A stretch of DNA of 34,498 bases from Streptomyces sp. TP-A0356 (lineage in GTDB: Bacteria > Actinomycetota > Actinomycetes > Streptomycetales > Streptomycetaceae), in contig NZ_BBZJ01000027.1 of assembly GCF_001417775.1 (NCBI RefSeq), positions 115,197-149,694 on the forward strand, read 5' to 3'. Numbering within the stretch: position 1 is the first letter of the stretch; each line of letters starts with the position of its first letter. Under the pieces are notes generated by a model. It was not told where the DNA came from, did no database searches, and was given only the letters and a program-made list of their open reading frames with translations. The translations under genes and the position numbers were made by a program. This document shows positions 22,901-29,779 of the stretch, in pieces.

Positions 22901-23586
22901 TCGACCCAGTCGACCGGCACCTCGTGGATGCGCAGGCCCGCGCGCTCGGCGAGGACCAGCATCTCGGTGTCGAAGAACCAGCCGGTGTCCTCCACCAGTG
23001 GCAGCAGCACCCGGGCCACATCGCGACGGATCGCCTTGAAGCCGCACTGCGCGTCCGAGAAGCGGGCCTGCAGCGAGCCGCGCAGGATCAGGTTGTAGGC
23101 ACGGCTGATGAACTCGCGCTTGGGGCCGCGCACGACGCGGGAGCTACGGGCGAGCCGGGAGCCGATCGCCAGGTCGGAGTGGCCCGAGATCAGCGGCGCC
23201 ACCAGGGGCAGCAGTGCGTTGAGGTCGGTGGACAGGTCCACGTCCATATAGGCGAGGATCGGGGCGTCCGAGGCGGACCAGACGGTCCGCAGCGCCCGGC
23301 CGCGGCCCTTCTGCTCCAGCCGGAAGGTCGTCACCTCCGCGATCTCCGCCTCCAGCCGCGCGGCCACCTGGGGGGTGGTGTCCGTGGACGCGTTGTCCGC
23401 GACCGTGATGCGGAACGCGTACGGGAAGGTGCGCTTGAGGTGCTCGTACAGTCTGAGCACGCATGGCCGGAGGTCCTTCTCCTCGTTGTAGACGGGGATC
23501 ACTACGTCCAGGACAGGCGTACCGGCGCCTGCGGCCGGGAGGTGCTCCCGCGCCGGCAGAGTGCCGGGAGAAGTGTCGGTTCGCAT
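19930..23586 (-). CDS. Three-part glycosyltransferase: GT2 - GtrA - GT39 (YkcB-like)
   Basis: 1218 aa. Residues 25-260 are a dolichol-phosphate-mannose-synthase-like GT2 domain (VIPVYNEE, DVDLST with the DxD, CGFKA, GWFFDTEML), which would load a sugar onto polyprenyl phosphate. Residues 285-410 are a four-helix GtrA flippase-like domain. A Tyr/Gln/Pro-rich linker leads to Met480, where a GT39/ArnT-type membrane transferase starts (PPAALWPMAL with DKPP, about nine helices). A Gly-rich region follows (GGFPGG and QNGPNG repeats, about 950-1080), then an extracytoplasmic C-terminal domain. In other Streptomyces GT2-GtrA and GT39 are, as I recall, usually separate genes. Here the internal ATG at 22149 still has a GAGGGA ribosome site, so both a fusion and a separate 739-aa product may be made. 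The start at 23586 is chosen; a TTG at 23604 overlaps the kinase stop. Confidence 0.88.
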   Translation of the reverse strand: MRTDTSPGTLPAREHLPAAGAGTPVLDVVIPVYNEEKDLRPCVLRLYEHLKRTFPYAFRITVADNASTDTTPQVAARLEAEIAEVTTFRLEQKGRGRALRTVWSASDAPILAYMDVDLSTDLNALLPLVAPLISGHSDLAIGSRLARSSRVVRGPKREFISRAYNLILRGSLQARFSDAQCGFKAIRRDVARVLLPLVEDTGWFFDTEMLVLAERAGLRIHEVPVDWVDDPDSTVHIVKTATDDLKGVWRIGKALATGSLPLDRLARPFGDDPRDRDLQNVPKGLARQLVGFCVVGGLSTLFYLLLYSLFRQFSGSQVANALALLVSAVANTAANRRLTFGVRGRGGAVRHQAQGLVVFGIGLALTSGSLAALNAATSNPAHSTELGVLIAANLAATVLRFLLFRAWVFPDRREDSPTPASPVISHDPASLTYATTATAPRYEQYQPYQQHHAYEQYPPLPQRRTAPHPRTTPPSEGLTMTTDYDRTSHPGGSGPSSWGPPPHPTAVREPGVPAPTPQAGEPKQPFARRVGRGRPEDPRWVRPAFLGLLLATGLLYLYDLSASGYANSFYSAAVQAGSRSWKAFFFGSLDAANAITVDKPPAALWPMALSVRIFGLNSWAILVPEVIMGVLTVAVVYAAVRRRFSPAAGLIAGAVLALTPVAALMFRFNNPDALLALLMALTVYFVVRGLEDGRTKWLVWAGVAVGFAFLTKTLQAFLILPALAIVYGVCAPVRLRKRLGQLALATLALVVSGGWWVAIVELWPASSRPYIGGSQNNSFLELTFGYNGLGRINGDETGSVGGMGGGNGGQWGATGWNRMFNAEIGSQISWLLPAALILLVAGLVLTRKAPRADLVRGSFLAWGGSLLMTAVVFSYMAGIFHQYYTVALAPYIAALVGMGATVLWEERSRTWASLTLAATVTATAAWGYMLLHRTPNYLPWLKWLVLVGGLVGALGLIFAARLGRQLALAAVGLGMAASLAGPTAYTLTTVNQGHTGSIVTAGPAGASMMGGRGGPGGGMRGGFGGGMPGQNQRTGNAQGTNGRQGGGFPGGVNGGTGGFPGGGVAGQNGPNGQNGPNQGGFPGGGRTGEGGMGGLLNGANVSSEAKKLLETDAGKYAWAAASVGSQNAASYQLATGEPVMAIGGFNGSDPSPTLAQFQKYVTEGRIHYFISGGGFGGGRGGSSGSNVSSRISSWVEKNFKKVTVGSATFYDLTRKTTG

Positions 23587-23600
23587 GGAACCGACTCTTC

Positions 23601-25259
23601 TCAAGAGCCCTGTTGCACCGATGTGGTGGCACTGTGCTGTGCCTGTGAGTGCCGTTGCCAGTTCGTTTCGGGAGCGGGCGTGGGGACGTACGGGGTGAGC
23701 GCCGGCAGATGCACGGTGAACACCGTGCGCCCGGGCACGCTGTCGACGGTCACCGCACCGCCGTGCGCGGTCGCCACGGCCTGCACGATGGCGAGCCCGA
23801 GTCCGGTCGAGCCGGTGGACCGGGAGCGCGCCGAGTCACCACGCGCGAACCGCTCGAAGACGTGCGGCAGCAGATCGGGGGGAATGCCCTGGCCGTCGTC
23901 CTGGACGTCCAGGCACAGCCACGGTCCCCGTCGTTGCACACGGGCGGTGACGGTCGTACCGGGCGGGGTGTGGGTCCGGGCGTTGCCGAGCAGATTGACG
24001 AGCACCTGCTGCAGCCGTGCGGCGTCGGCCGACACGAGGGCGGGCTCGTCGGGCAGTTCCAGCCGCCAGTTGTGATCGCGTCCGGCCGCGCGCGCGTCGC
24101 TGACGGTGTCCACGACGAGCGGTACGAGGTCGGTCTGCCCGAACTGCAGCGGGCGCCCCGCATCCAGCCGGGCGAGCAGCAGCAGGTCCTCGACGAGCAG
24201 GGTCATGCGCCCGGCCTCGGACTCGATCCGCCTGAGGGCGTGCCGGGTGTCGGGGCCGGTCTCCTCCCGTCCCCGCCTGGTCAGCTCGGCGTACCCGCGG
24301 ATGGAGGCGAGCGGAGTGCGCAGCTCATGGCTGGCGTCCGCGACGAACCGCCGTACGCGCATCTCGCTCTGCTGGCGCGCGTGCAGGGCGCCGTGGACAT
24401 GGTCGAGCATGCGGTTGAGGGCGGCGCCGACCTGTCCGACCTCGGTGTGTGGATCGGTCTCGGACTCCGGCACCCGCTCGTCGAGGGTCACCTCACCGGT
24501 GTGCAGCGGGAGTTCGGAGACGCGGGTGGCGGTCGCGGCGACCTTGCGCAGCGGCCTCAGGGCGAGCCCGACGAGCACGGACCCGGCGATCCCGGCGGCG
24601 ACGAGCCCGGCGCCGGTGACGCTGACCTCCACAAGGATGAGCGTGTCGATGGTGTTGGTGACGGTCCGGGTGGGGAGGGCGACGTAGTAGTTGCCCTTGG
24701 CGCCGGAGACGTATCTGACGCGGTACTCGCCGAGACCCGGGACCGTGACGGTGCGCAGCTTGTCGTCACGCGGGACGGAGGAGAGCGCGGCCGTCTGCGC
24801 CGCCGAGAGCACGACGGCGTTCATACGCTCGAAGCCGCCGCTGGTGGAGGAGACCTCCTTGGCGATGACCGCCTTGGTGATCGCACCCCTGGAGTCGATC
24901 TGGGCGGCGACGGTGTCGGGCTGCGTCGGCCCCCGGGTGGCGAACTCCTCCAGCCTGTCCTGCGTGGTGGCGCTGCCGGAGGAGTGCCCCGACGAGTCGC
25001 CGTTCGGACTGCCGGGACCCTGGTTGCCGTTGCCCGGAACCACCAGGTTCGCGGGCGGACCCGCGGCCCGCTTCGCGGACTCGGTGACCTGCCCGTCCAG
25101 TTGCTGGTACAGAAGCTGCCCCAGCGCGATGGTCGTGACCGTACCGATCACGGCGCCCACCACGGCGATCAGGGTGACCGAGGAGACGACAAGCCATGTC
25201 CGCAGCGTGCGCGGCTGTCGTCCTCGCTTCTGCGTACGCGGCCGTCGTCGCCGCCTCAT
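23601..25259 (-). CDS. Sensor histidine kinase of an OmpR-type two-component system
   Basis: 552 aa. A basic N-terminus is followed by TM1 (about 21-47), an extracytoplasmic sensor region of about 155 residues containing a Gly/Asn/Ser-rich loop, TM2 (about 205-233) and a HAMP linker. HisKA comes next with the phospho-acceptor His311 in DASHELRTPLASIRGY, then the ATPase domain with N-box NLLGNARTHTPP, G1 DDGQGIP and G2 GSTGLGLAIV. The ATG at 25259 overlaps the response-regulator stop by 4 nt (ATGA). The reading frame continues upstream, but that part is only an antisense-type reading of the regulator gene. The gene is directly followed by the glycosyltransferase, which suggests that envelope glycosylation is its output. 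Confidence 0.93.
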   Translation of the reverse strand: MRRRRRPRTQKRGRQPRTLRTWLVVSSVTLIAVVGAVIGTVTTIALGQLLYQQLDGQVTESAKRAAGPPANLVVPGNGNQGPGSPNGDSSGHSSGSATTQDRLEEFATRGPTQPDTVAAQIDSRGAITKAVIAKEVSSTSGGFERMNAVVLSAAQTAALSSVPRDDKLRTVTVPGLGEYRVRYVSGAKGNYYVALPTRTVTNTIDTLILVEVSVTGAGLVAAGIAGSVLVGLALRPLRKVAATATRVSELPLHTGEVTLDERVPESETDPHTEVGQVGAALNRMLDHVHGALHARQQSEMRVRRFVADASHELRTPLASIRGYAELTRRGREETGPDTRHALRRIESEAGRMTLLVEDLLLLARLDAGRPLQFGQTDLVPLVVDTVSDARAAGRDHNWRLELPDEPALVSADAARLQQVLVNLLGNARTHTPPGTTVTARVQRRGPWLCLDVQDDGQGIPPDLLPHVFERFARGDSARSRSTGSTGLGLAIVQAVATAHGGAVTVDSVPGRTVFTVHLPALTPYVPTPAPETNWQRHSQAQHSATTSVQQGS

Positions 25260-26008
25260 GACACCGCGGGCTTGATCAGGTAACCGGCGCCGCGCCTGGT
25301 GTGGATCATCGGCTCGCGTCCCGCGTCGATCTTGCGCCGCAGATAGGAGATGTAGAGCTCGACCACGTTGGCCTGCCCACCGAAGTCGTACGACCACACG
25401 CGGTCGAGGATCTGCGCCTTGCTGAGCACGCGCCGTGGATTGCGCATCAGGAAACGGAGCAGCTCGAACTCGGTGGCGGTGAGGTGGATGGACTCGCCGG
25501 CCCGCCACACCTCGTGGCTGTCCTCGTCCAGGGTGAGGTCCCCCACGACCAGTACGGACTCCGACCGCCGGTCCGCCGCGCCGGAGCGCCGGATCAGTCC
25601 GCGCAGCCGGGCCACGACCTCTTCGAGGCTGAACGGCTTGGTGACGTAGTCGTCCCCACCGGCCGTCAGACCCGCGATCCGGTCCTCGACGGCGTCCTTG
25701 GCGGTGAGGAAGAGGACCGGCACGTCCGGCAGTTCGCGGCGCAGCCGCCCCAGGACGGTCAGGCCGTCCATGTCCGGGAGCATCATGTCGAGGACGACGG
25801 CATCGGGCCGGAACTCTCGCGCGGTCTGGATCGCGCCCTGCCCGTCACCCGCGCCGCGGATCTGCCAGCCCTCGTAACGAAGGGCCATGGACAGCAGTTC
25901 GGTGATCGACAGCTCGTCGTCCACCACCAGCACTCGGACGGGGCTCCCGTCCGGCCTCAGCAGTTCGGTGCGCCCCTGGGGCGAGGTCGTGGTCATGGTG
26001 GACACCAT
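25256..26008 (-). CDS. OmpR/PhoB-family response regulator
   Basis: 250 aa. The receiver domain has the acidic pair Asp30-Asp31, phospho-acceptor Asp74 (VVLDMMLPDMDG), Thr102 and Lys124 (YVTKPFS). The C-terminal winged helix DNA-binding domain is complete (VWRAGESIHLTATEFELLRFLMRNPRRVLSKAQIL ... VVELYISYLRRKID ... RRGAGYLIKP). AGAGGA 8 nt before the ATG at 26008 fixes the start. It is the first gene of the probable operon with kinase and glycosyltransferase. A perfect inverted repeat in its upstream region may be its autoregulatory site. Confidence 0.95.
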   Translation of the reverse strand: MVSTMTTTSPQGRTELLRPDGSPVRVLVVDDELSITELLSMALRYEGWQIRGAGDGQGAIQTAREFRPDAVVLDMMLPDMDGLTVLGRLRRELPDVPVLFLTAKDAVEDRIAGLTAGGDDYVTKPFSLEEVVARLRGLIRRSGAADRRSESVLVVGDLTLDEDSHEVWRAGESIHLTATEFELLRFLMRNPRRVLSKAQILDRVWSYDFGGQANVVELYISYLRRKIDAGREPMIHTRRGAGYLIKPAVS

Positions 26009-26048
26009 GTCGGGGTCCTCTGAGAGCACCCTTTCACTGATCTGTGAT

Positions 26049-26082
26049 TTCCCTGAGAAACACACAGGCGCCTCTCAGGGAA
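26049..26082. promoter_or_regulatory. Perfect 10-bp inverted repeat upstream of the response regulator
   Basis: TTCCCTGAGA (26049-26058) and TCTCAGGGAA (26073-26082) are separated by 14 nt, 41-74 nt before the start codon. The position fits an operator or regulator-binding site controlling the two-component/glycosyltransferase operon. Confidence 0.55.
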
Positions 26083-26184
26083 CTCCTTGGAAGACTGTGG
26101 AACGGCCCGGTTCCGTGGGTCCGTGACCTCGCCGCGGGCCGCGGATGAGAGGCGAATGAACGGCCGTTCCCATGAACAGGCTGT

Positions 26185-26222
26185 GCGGCGCCTGGGATGA
26201 CGGGCTCTCACCCAGGCGCCGC
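26185..26222 (-). terminator. Hairpin after the ABM-fold gene
   Basis: GCGGCGCCTGGG (26185-26196) and CCCAGGCGCCGC (26211-26222), a perfect 12-bp stem with a 14-nt loop, 11 nt past the stop of the ABM-fold gene on the minus strand. Confidence 0.65.
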
Positions 26223-26233
26223 CCGTACGTCAC

Positions 26234-26620
26234 TCAGTCATGTGCCCGCTCGACGGCCCCACCGCGCTCCAACGTGTGGCTGCGCTCGAACGTGTGGCTG
26301 CGCTCGACCTTGGCGACGTGCAGCGTGTAGGTCTCGTACCAGTGCGCCCGTCCCTGCTTCTGGGCGGCACGGTGCTCCAGATTGCTCCGCCACTCCTCGA
26401 TGGCGGCCAGGTCCCGGAAGTACCCCACGGTGATCGAGAGCCCGCCCGGCGTCCCGGCTTGATCCATCCCGAGATACCCGGGGACCTCCTTGACCAGCTC
26501 CTCCATCCGGTCGGAGGTCTCTCCGTATCCGCGGTCCCCCTCGGTCCGTAGGGAGGTGAAGACGACGGCGTAGTAAGGGGGTTCGTGGGCTCCGACAGGC
26601 GCAACGCGGTGATCGCTCAT
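26234..26620 (-). CDS. Antibiotic biosynthesis monooxygenase (ABM)-fold protein
   Basis: 128 aa from the ATG at 26620 (a GTG seven codons earlier is possible). The domain reads YYAVVFTSLRTEGDRGYGETSDRMEELVKEVPGYLGMDQAGTPGGLSITVGYFRDLAAIEEWRSNLEHRAAQ, with the EEW...H element of dimeric ABM ferredoxin-like barrels. It is related to YhgC-like heme or quinone oxygenases, but the substrate is unknown. The C-terminus carries a duplicated hexapeptide (ERSHTF, ERSHTL) made by an 18-bp tandem repeat at 26271-26306. It is a monocistronic gene ended by a hairpin. Confidence 0.82.
   Translation of the reverse strand: MSDHRVAPVGAHEPPYYAVVFTSLRTEGDRGYGETSDRMEELVKEVPGYLGMDQAGTPGGLSITVGYFRDLAAIEEWRSNLEHRAAQKQGRAHWYETYTLHVAKVERSHTFERSHTLERGGAVERAHD
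26271..26306. repeat. 18-bp tandem duplication in the ABM gene
   Basis: AACGTGTGGCTGCGCTCG is present twice without change (26271-26288, 26289-26306), adding six residues in frame near the C-terminus. Confidence 0.8.
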
Positions 26621-26766
26621 GTCGTCCACGATCGGTGGCACCGGTACCCCAGGTCCACCCCCTTGCCGAACGGGGTCCGAAAGGGATCCCCCTCTTGACC
26701 TTGGCGGCCCCCACGCCGATTCCGACCGGCTGGGTCAGGTCGGCACCAGGCGGGTCGGACGGACCC

Positions 26767-27633
26767 TCAGAACAACCCGTCCTGGACCCCGGAGCCCCCC
26801 AGTTCCCGTACGGGCACGGTCACTTCGTCCCGAGCGGCGGCCGTCAGCTCCCAGCCCGTCATCAACCGCGTGTCGAGGACGAGAACCCCGCGCCCGGTGG
26901 CCAGGTGAAGATCGGGCCCGGCGGCGGCCAGCACATCACCGCTCACCACCCCGCCCGCCACCAGTTCGCCGACCACTCCTGCCGCGGGCGGCAACCCGTC
27001 GAGCCCGAACACCCCGCCGTGGTCGACGCCCCGGAACGGCGCACGCTCCAGCGACTCCGGCCAGCCGTCGAGAGCGACCGCCCGCGTGTGCAGGTCCGCC
27101 AGCTCGGTGACGCGCTCCTCGGCCGGCGGCAACGCGGCCCGCACCGCCCGCTTGTCGGCGTACGGGATCCGGTCCGGCACCCGCAGCGCGGCCCGCAACA
27201 GCTCCTCCGCGCGCCGCGCCGCCATCAGCGGACCACGGCCCAGCCAGCTGAAGGCGACGGCACCCTGCTCCAGCAGCCGCGCCGAGCCGCGCTCCACGGC
27301 GGTGATCCCGACCTTGACCATGCCGGGCCCGAACCAGGCGAGATACACGTGATACGGCCGTGGATCATCGGCGACAGTGTCGGCGGCGACGGAATGCGCA
27401 CGGTCGAGCCACGCACACTCCTCGCACCGCGCTCCGGTGCTCCGCCCCGGCACCACGGCCCGCACGGGGCACTCGTGTCCCCGCGCCCCGACGCACGTGC
27501 GCACCCCCTCCGCCACGACCGCGAAGGCCACCCGCTTCCCCCGCTCAAGACCACTGCGCCGCCCGCCCTGCCACCCCAGCACGGGCACGCCGTCATCCCA
27601 CCGCAGCCCCACGCATCTCCACACCTGTGTCAT
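26767..27633 (-). CDS. DUF2797 protein with zinc-binding cysteines and GIY-YIG-like core
   Basis: 288 aa. The N-terminal third has four paired cysteines and histidine (CVGARGHECPVR, then GARCEECAWLDRAHS), probably a zinc site. The centre, HVYLAWFGPGMVKVGITAVERGSARLLEQGA, resembles the GIY-YIG fold: a short YLxxF strand, KVGIT, Arg, and QGA. The DUF2797 family has no established function; nucleic-acid binding or cleavage is a guess from the fold. GGGAG before the ATG at 27633 supports the start, with TAGTCT 8 nt upstream as a possible -10. It is divergent from the ECF sigma gene across a 226-nt gap in which I see no further gene. Confidence 0.8.
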   Translation of the reverse strand: MTQVWRCVGLRWDDGVPVLGWQGGRRSGLERGKRVAFAVVAEGVRTCVGARGHECPVRAVVPGRSTGARCEECAWLDRAHSVAADTVADDPRPYHVYLAWFGPGMVKVGITAVERGSARLLEQGAVAFSWLGRGPLMAARRAEELLRAALRVPDRIPYADKRAVRAALPPAEERVTELADLHTRAVALDGWPESLERAPFRGVDHGGVFGLDGLPPAAGVVGELVAGGVVSGDVLAAAGPDLHLATGRGVLVLDTRLMTGWELTAAARDEVTVPVRELGGSGVQDGLF

Positions 27634-27859
27634 CGCTCCCGAGACTAGGGCCCTTCTGACAACGGAACGGGCACGTCGGCCTCATCACCACCGGGGTGTA
27701 CAACAGGCCACCGACGCTACGAAGGTGGGATGGGAGGCGCGCGGCAACACCCGCTGTGGCCCATCAGCCGAGCTTGGAAGGCGTGTCCAGGCCGAGTGTG
27801 GCGCAGGTCACGGGAAGCGGGTGTGGGGTGCCGGACAGCTCATCGAGGTGAGCACTCAT

Positions 27860-28537
27860 ATGCGTACCCGGGTACGGGCCGGGGAATCGACCGCGTTCGC
27901 TGAGCTGTTCGACAGCTACTCCCGCGCGGTCTACAACCATGCCTTCCGGCTGACCGCCGACTGGTCGGCGGCCGAGGACGTGATGGCCGCGACCTTCATG
28001 GAGGCATGGCGGCTTCGCGACAAGGTCGACCCCGAGGGCGGCTCCCTGCGGCCCTGGCTGTTGGGCATCGCCACCAACACGGCGCGCAACCAGTACCGGA
28101 GCAACCGGCGGTACCGGGCGGCGGCCAACGCCGCCGCGGCGGCGGAACTGTCGGTGGCCGACCACGCCGACGAGGTGGCCGCCCGGGTCGACGACCGGCG
28201 ACGACTCGCGGCGGCCCTCACCGCACTCGCCGCGCTGCGCAGACCGGAGCGCGAGGTCATCACGCTCTGCCTGGGGGAGGGCCTGGACTACGAGGCCGCG
28301 GCGGAAGCGCTCGGGATACCGGTCGGAACGGTCGCTTCCCGGCTCTCCCGGGCCCGCAAGAAGCTGCGTGTGCTGGCCGAGGCCGAATCGGCGCGCCCCT
28401 TTGCCGAAGCAGTCCGCCCGGCAAGCGAAACGGCGGGCGAGAGAGTTCGCAGGAATCGGGAAGGCGGCCTCGTCGGCCGACAGACAAGAGGCGATCACAC
28501 CAACGCGATCCGGCCCGCACAGGAAGGAAACCGATGA
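27860..28537 (+). CDS. ECF-type RNA polymerase sigma factor
   Basis: 225 aa. Region 2: FAELFDSYSRAVYNHAFRLTADWSAAEDVMAATFMEAWRLRD followed by GSLRPWLLGIATNTARNQYR. Region 4: RRPEREVITLCLGEGLDYEAAAEALGIPVGTVASRLSRARKKL. A basic extension of about 50 residues follows region 4. GAGGTGAG 9 nt upstream supports the ATG at 27860; a GTG at 27848 is in frame. The stop overlaps the next start by 4 nt, so the sigma factor and the membrane protein are translationally coupled, as in sigma/anti-sigma pairs. No upstream ECF promoter signature (GGAAC ... CGTC with proper spacing) was found. Confidence 0.9.
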   Translation: MRTRVRAGESTAFAELFDSYSRAVYNHAFRLTADWSAAEDVMAATFMEAWRLRDKVDPEGGSLRPWLLGIATNTARNQYRSNRRYRAAANAAAAAELSVADHADEVAARVDDRRRLAAALTALAALRRPEREVITLCLGEGLDYEAAAEALGIPVGTVASRLSRARKKLRVLAEAESARPFAEAVRPASETAGERVRRNREGGLVGRQTRGDHTNAIRPAQEGNR

Positions 28538-29619
28538 ACGCGAACACGTCCCGGCAGAACGCGGCCGAGTGGGATGAGAGCGCACAGCTTCTGTCCCGGA
28601 CGGCGCGTGACCTGCCGACGGGCCGCCACGAGTACCACAGGGAGCGTCTGATGGCCCAGATCCACGACATGCAGCAGGAAGAGCGCACGGCGACGGCAGC
28701 CCCTGCGAAGGCACGGCGGTTCCGGCTCCCGCGTCCGGCGATCGCGCTGCCCGCCATGGCGGCCGCTGTGGCGGGGGTGGTCGTCGCCGGGCTCGCGATG
28801 TCCGGCGGTGGCGGGATCCAGGACAGTGGCGTGGCCACCGGACCGGCCCTGACGACGCAGATCGGCGCCGCGACCGCCAAGGGCGTGCCGCAGCTGCTCG
28901 ACCAGATCTCGCTGGCGGCAGCCGACGGGTCCCACCCGGCCGTCAAGCCCGGCCAGTACATCTACATCGAGTCCAAGACGGCCGACACCTTCCTGAGGAC
29001 CGTCGACGACAAGACCACCGTGGCCGGCCACGAGCTGCACCGCCGCCAGGTATGGGAGTCCCCGGACGGCACCAAGGGCTGGCTGATCGACCCCGCGGTC
29101 AACCGCGGTTCCGAGGGCGAGACCCTGAGCCTCCCCGACGAGCAGGGCAACACCCCCAAGGCGTACCTGAACAGTCCGTCGTACGACTACCTGGCCAAGC
29201 TCACCACCGACCCCGACGAACTGCTTGCCAAGATCTACAAGGAGACGAAGGGTCACGGCAACTCCCCCGACCAGGAGGCGTTCACCACCATCGGGGACCT
29301 GCTCGGCGAGAGCTACCCCCCGGCGGAGCTCTACTCGGCACTGTTCAAGGCCGCCGCGAAGATCCCCGGTGTCGTCGTGGTACAGGACGCGGTGGACGCG
29401 GTGGGCCGGCATGGGGTGGCGGTGGCCCGGCTCGACGAGACCAGTGGTCAGCGCGAGGAATGGATCTTCGACAGGAAGACCCATGTCTTCCTCGGCGAGC
29501 GCACCGTCCAGGTGCGGAAGAACAACGGCAAGGACGGCCTGATCAAGCCCGGCACGGTGATCTACACCAGCGCCATCATGAACCGGGGCGTCGTCGACGG
29601 CATCAAGCGGACTCCGTGA
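28534..29619 (+). CDS. CU044_5270-family membrane protein, probable partner of the ECF sigma factor
   Basis: 361 aa. A cytoplasmic N-terminus of about 65 residues (WDESAQLLSRTARDLPTGRHEYHRERLMAQI) leads to one membrane helix (AIALPAMAAAVAGVVVAGLAM), followed by an extracytoplasmic domain of about 270 residues with GQYIYIESKTADT, HRRQVWESPDGTKGWLI and a C-terminal beta-rich half. This layout and the ATGA overlap with the sigma gene fit the CU044_5270 family, which is regularly coupled to SigE-like or ECF sigma genes and may act as an anti-sigma or sensor. That role is inferred. AGGAA precedes the start. The tRNA-derived repeat begins 20 nt after the stop. Confidence 0.85.
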   Translation: MNANTSRQNAAEWDESAQLLSRTARDLPTGRHEYHRERLMAQIHDMQQEERTATAAPAKARRFRLPRPAIALPAMAAAVAGVVVAGLAMSGGGGIQDSGVATGPALTTQIGAATAKGVPQLLDQISLAAADGSHPAVKPGQYIYIESKTADTFLRTVDDKTTVAGHELHRRQVWESPDGTKGWLIDPAVNRGSEGETLSLPDEQGNTPKAYLNSPSYDYLAKLTTDPDELLAKIYKETKGHGNSPDQEAFTTIGDLLGESYPPAELYSALFKAAAKIPGVVVVQDAVDAVGRHGVAVARLDETSGQREEWIFDRKTHVFLGERTVQVRKNNGKDGLIKPGTVIYTSAIMNRGVVDGIKRTP

Positions 29620-29638
29620 CAGCCCGGTTGACCCGCCC

Positions 29639-29730
29639 GCACTCGGCAGGATTCCAACCTGCAACCTTCTGCTCCGTAGGACCGGGCACCATGCCATGAG
29701 GAGCGGCCGCGGCCTACGACTCCGATCGCT
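29639..29730 (-). repeat. Left attachment-site-like repeat with tRNA-Arg(ACG) 3' half
   Basis: The first 43 bp (29639-29681) read on the minus strand as the 3' half of a tRNA-Arg(ACG): anticodon-loop end CTACGGA, anticodon stem, variable region, T-arm and acceptor 3' strand. Two substitutions relative to the right copy, in the T-loop and anticodon stem, show decay. The next 49 bp match the right copy at 36 of 49 positions without gaps. There is no 5' half, so it cannot make a tRNA. Confidence 0.8.
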
Positions 29731-29779
29731 CGGGTTGGTGATCAAGCGCGTCTCTGAGCGGTTCGCTCCTGGCGTTCGG

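Noticed and set aside
19585..25283. Very long plus-strand ORFs opposite the glycosyltransferase and kinase
   Set aside because: Their translations are low-complexity Arg/Gly/Asp mixtures with no domain; the minus strand carries complete families.
25260..25508. Upstream extension of the histidine kinase to 25508
   Set aside because: It reads the response-regulator gene out of frame; the ATG at 25259 with the ATGA overlap is the natural start.
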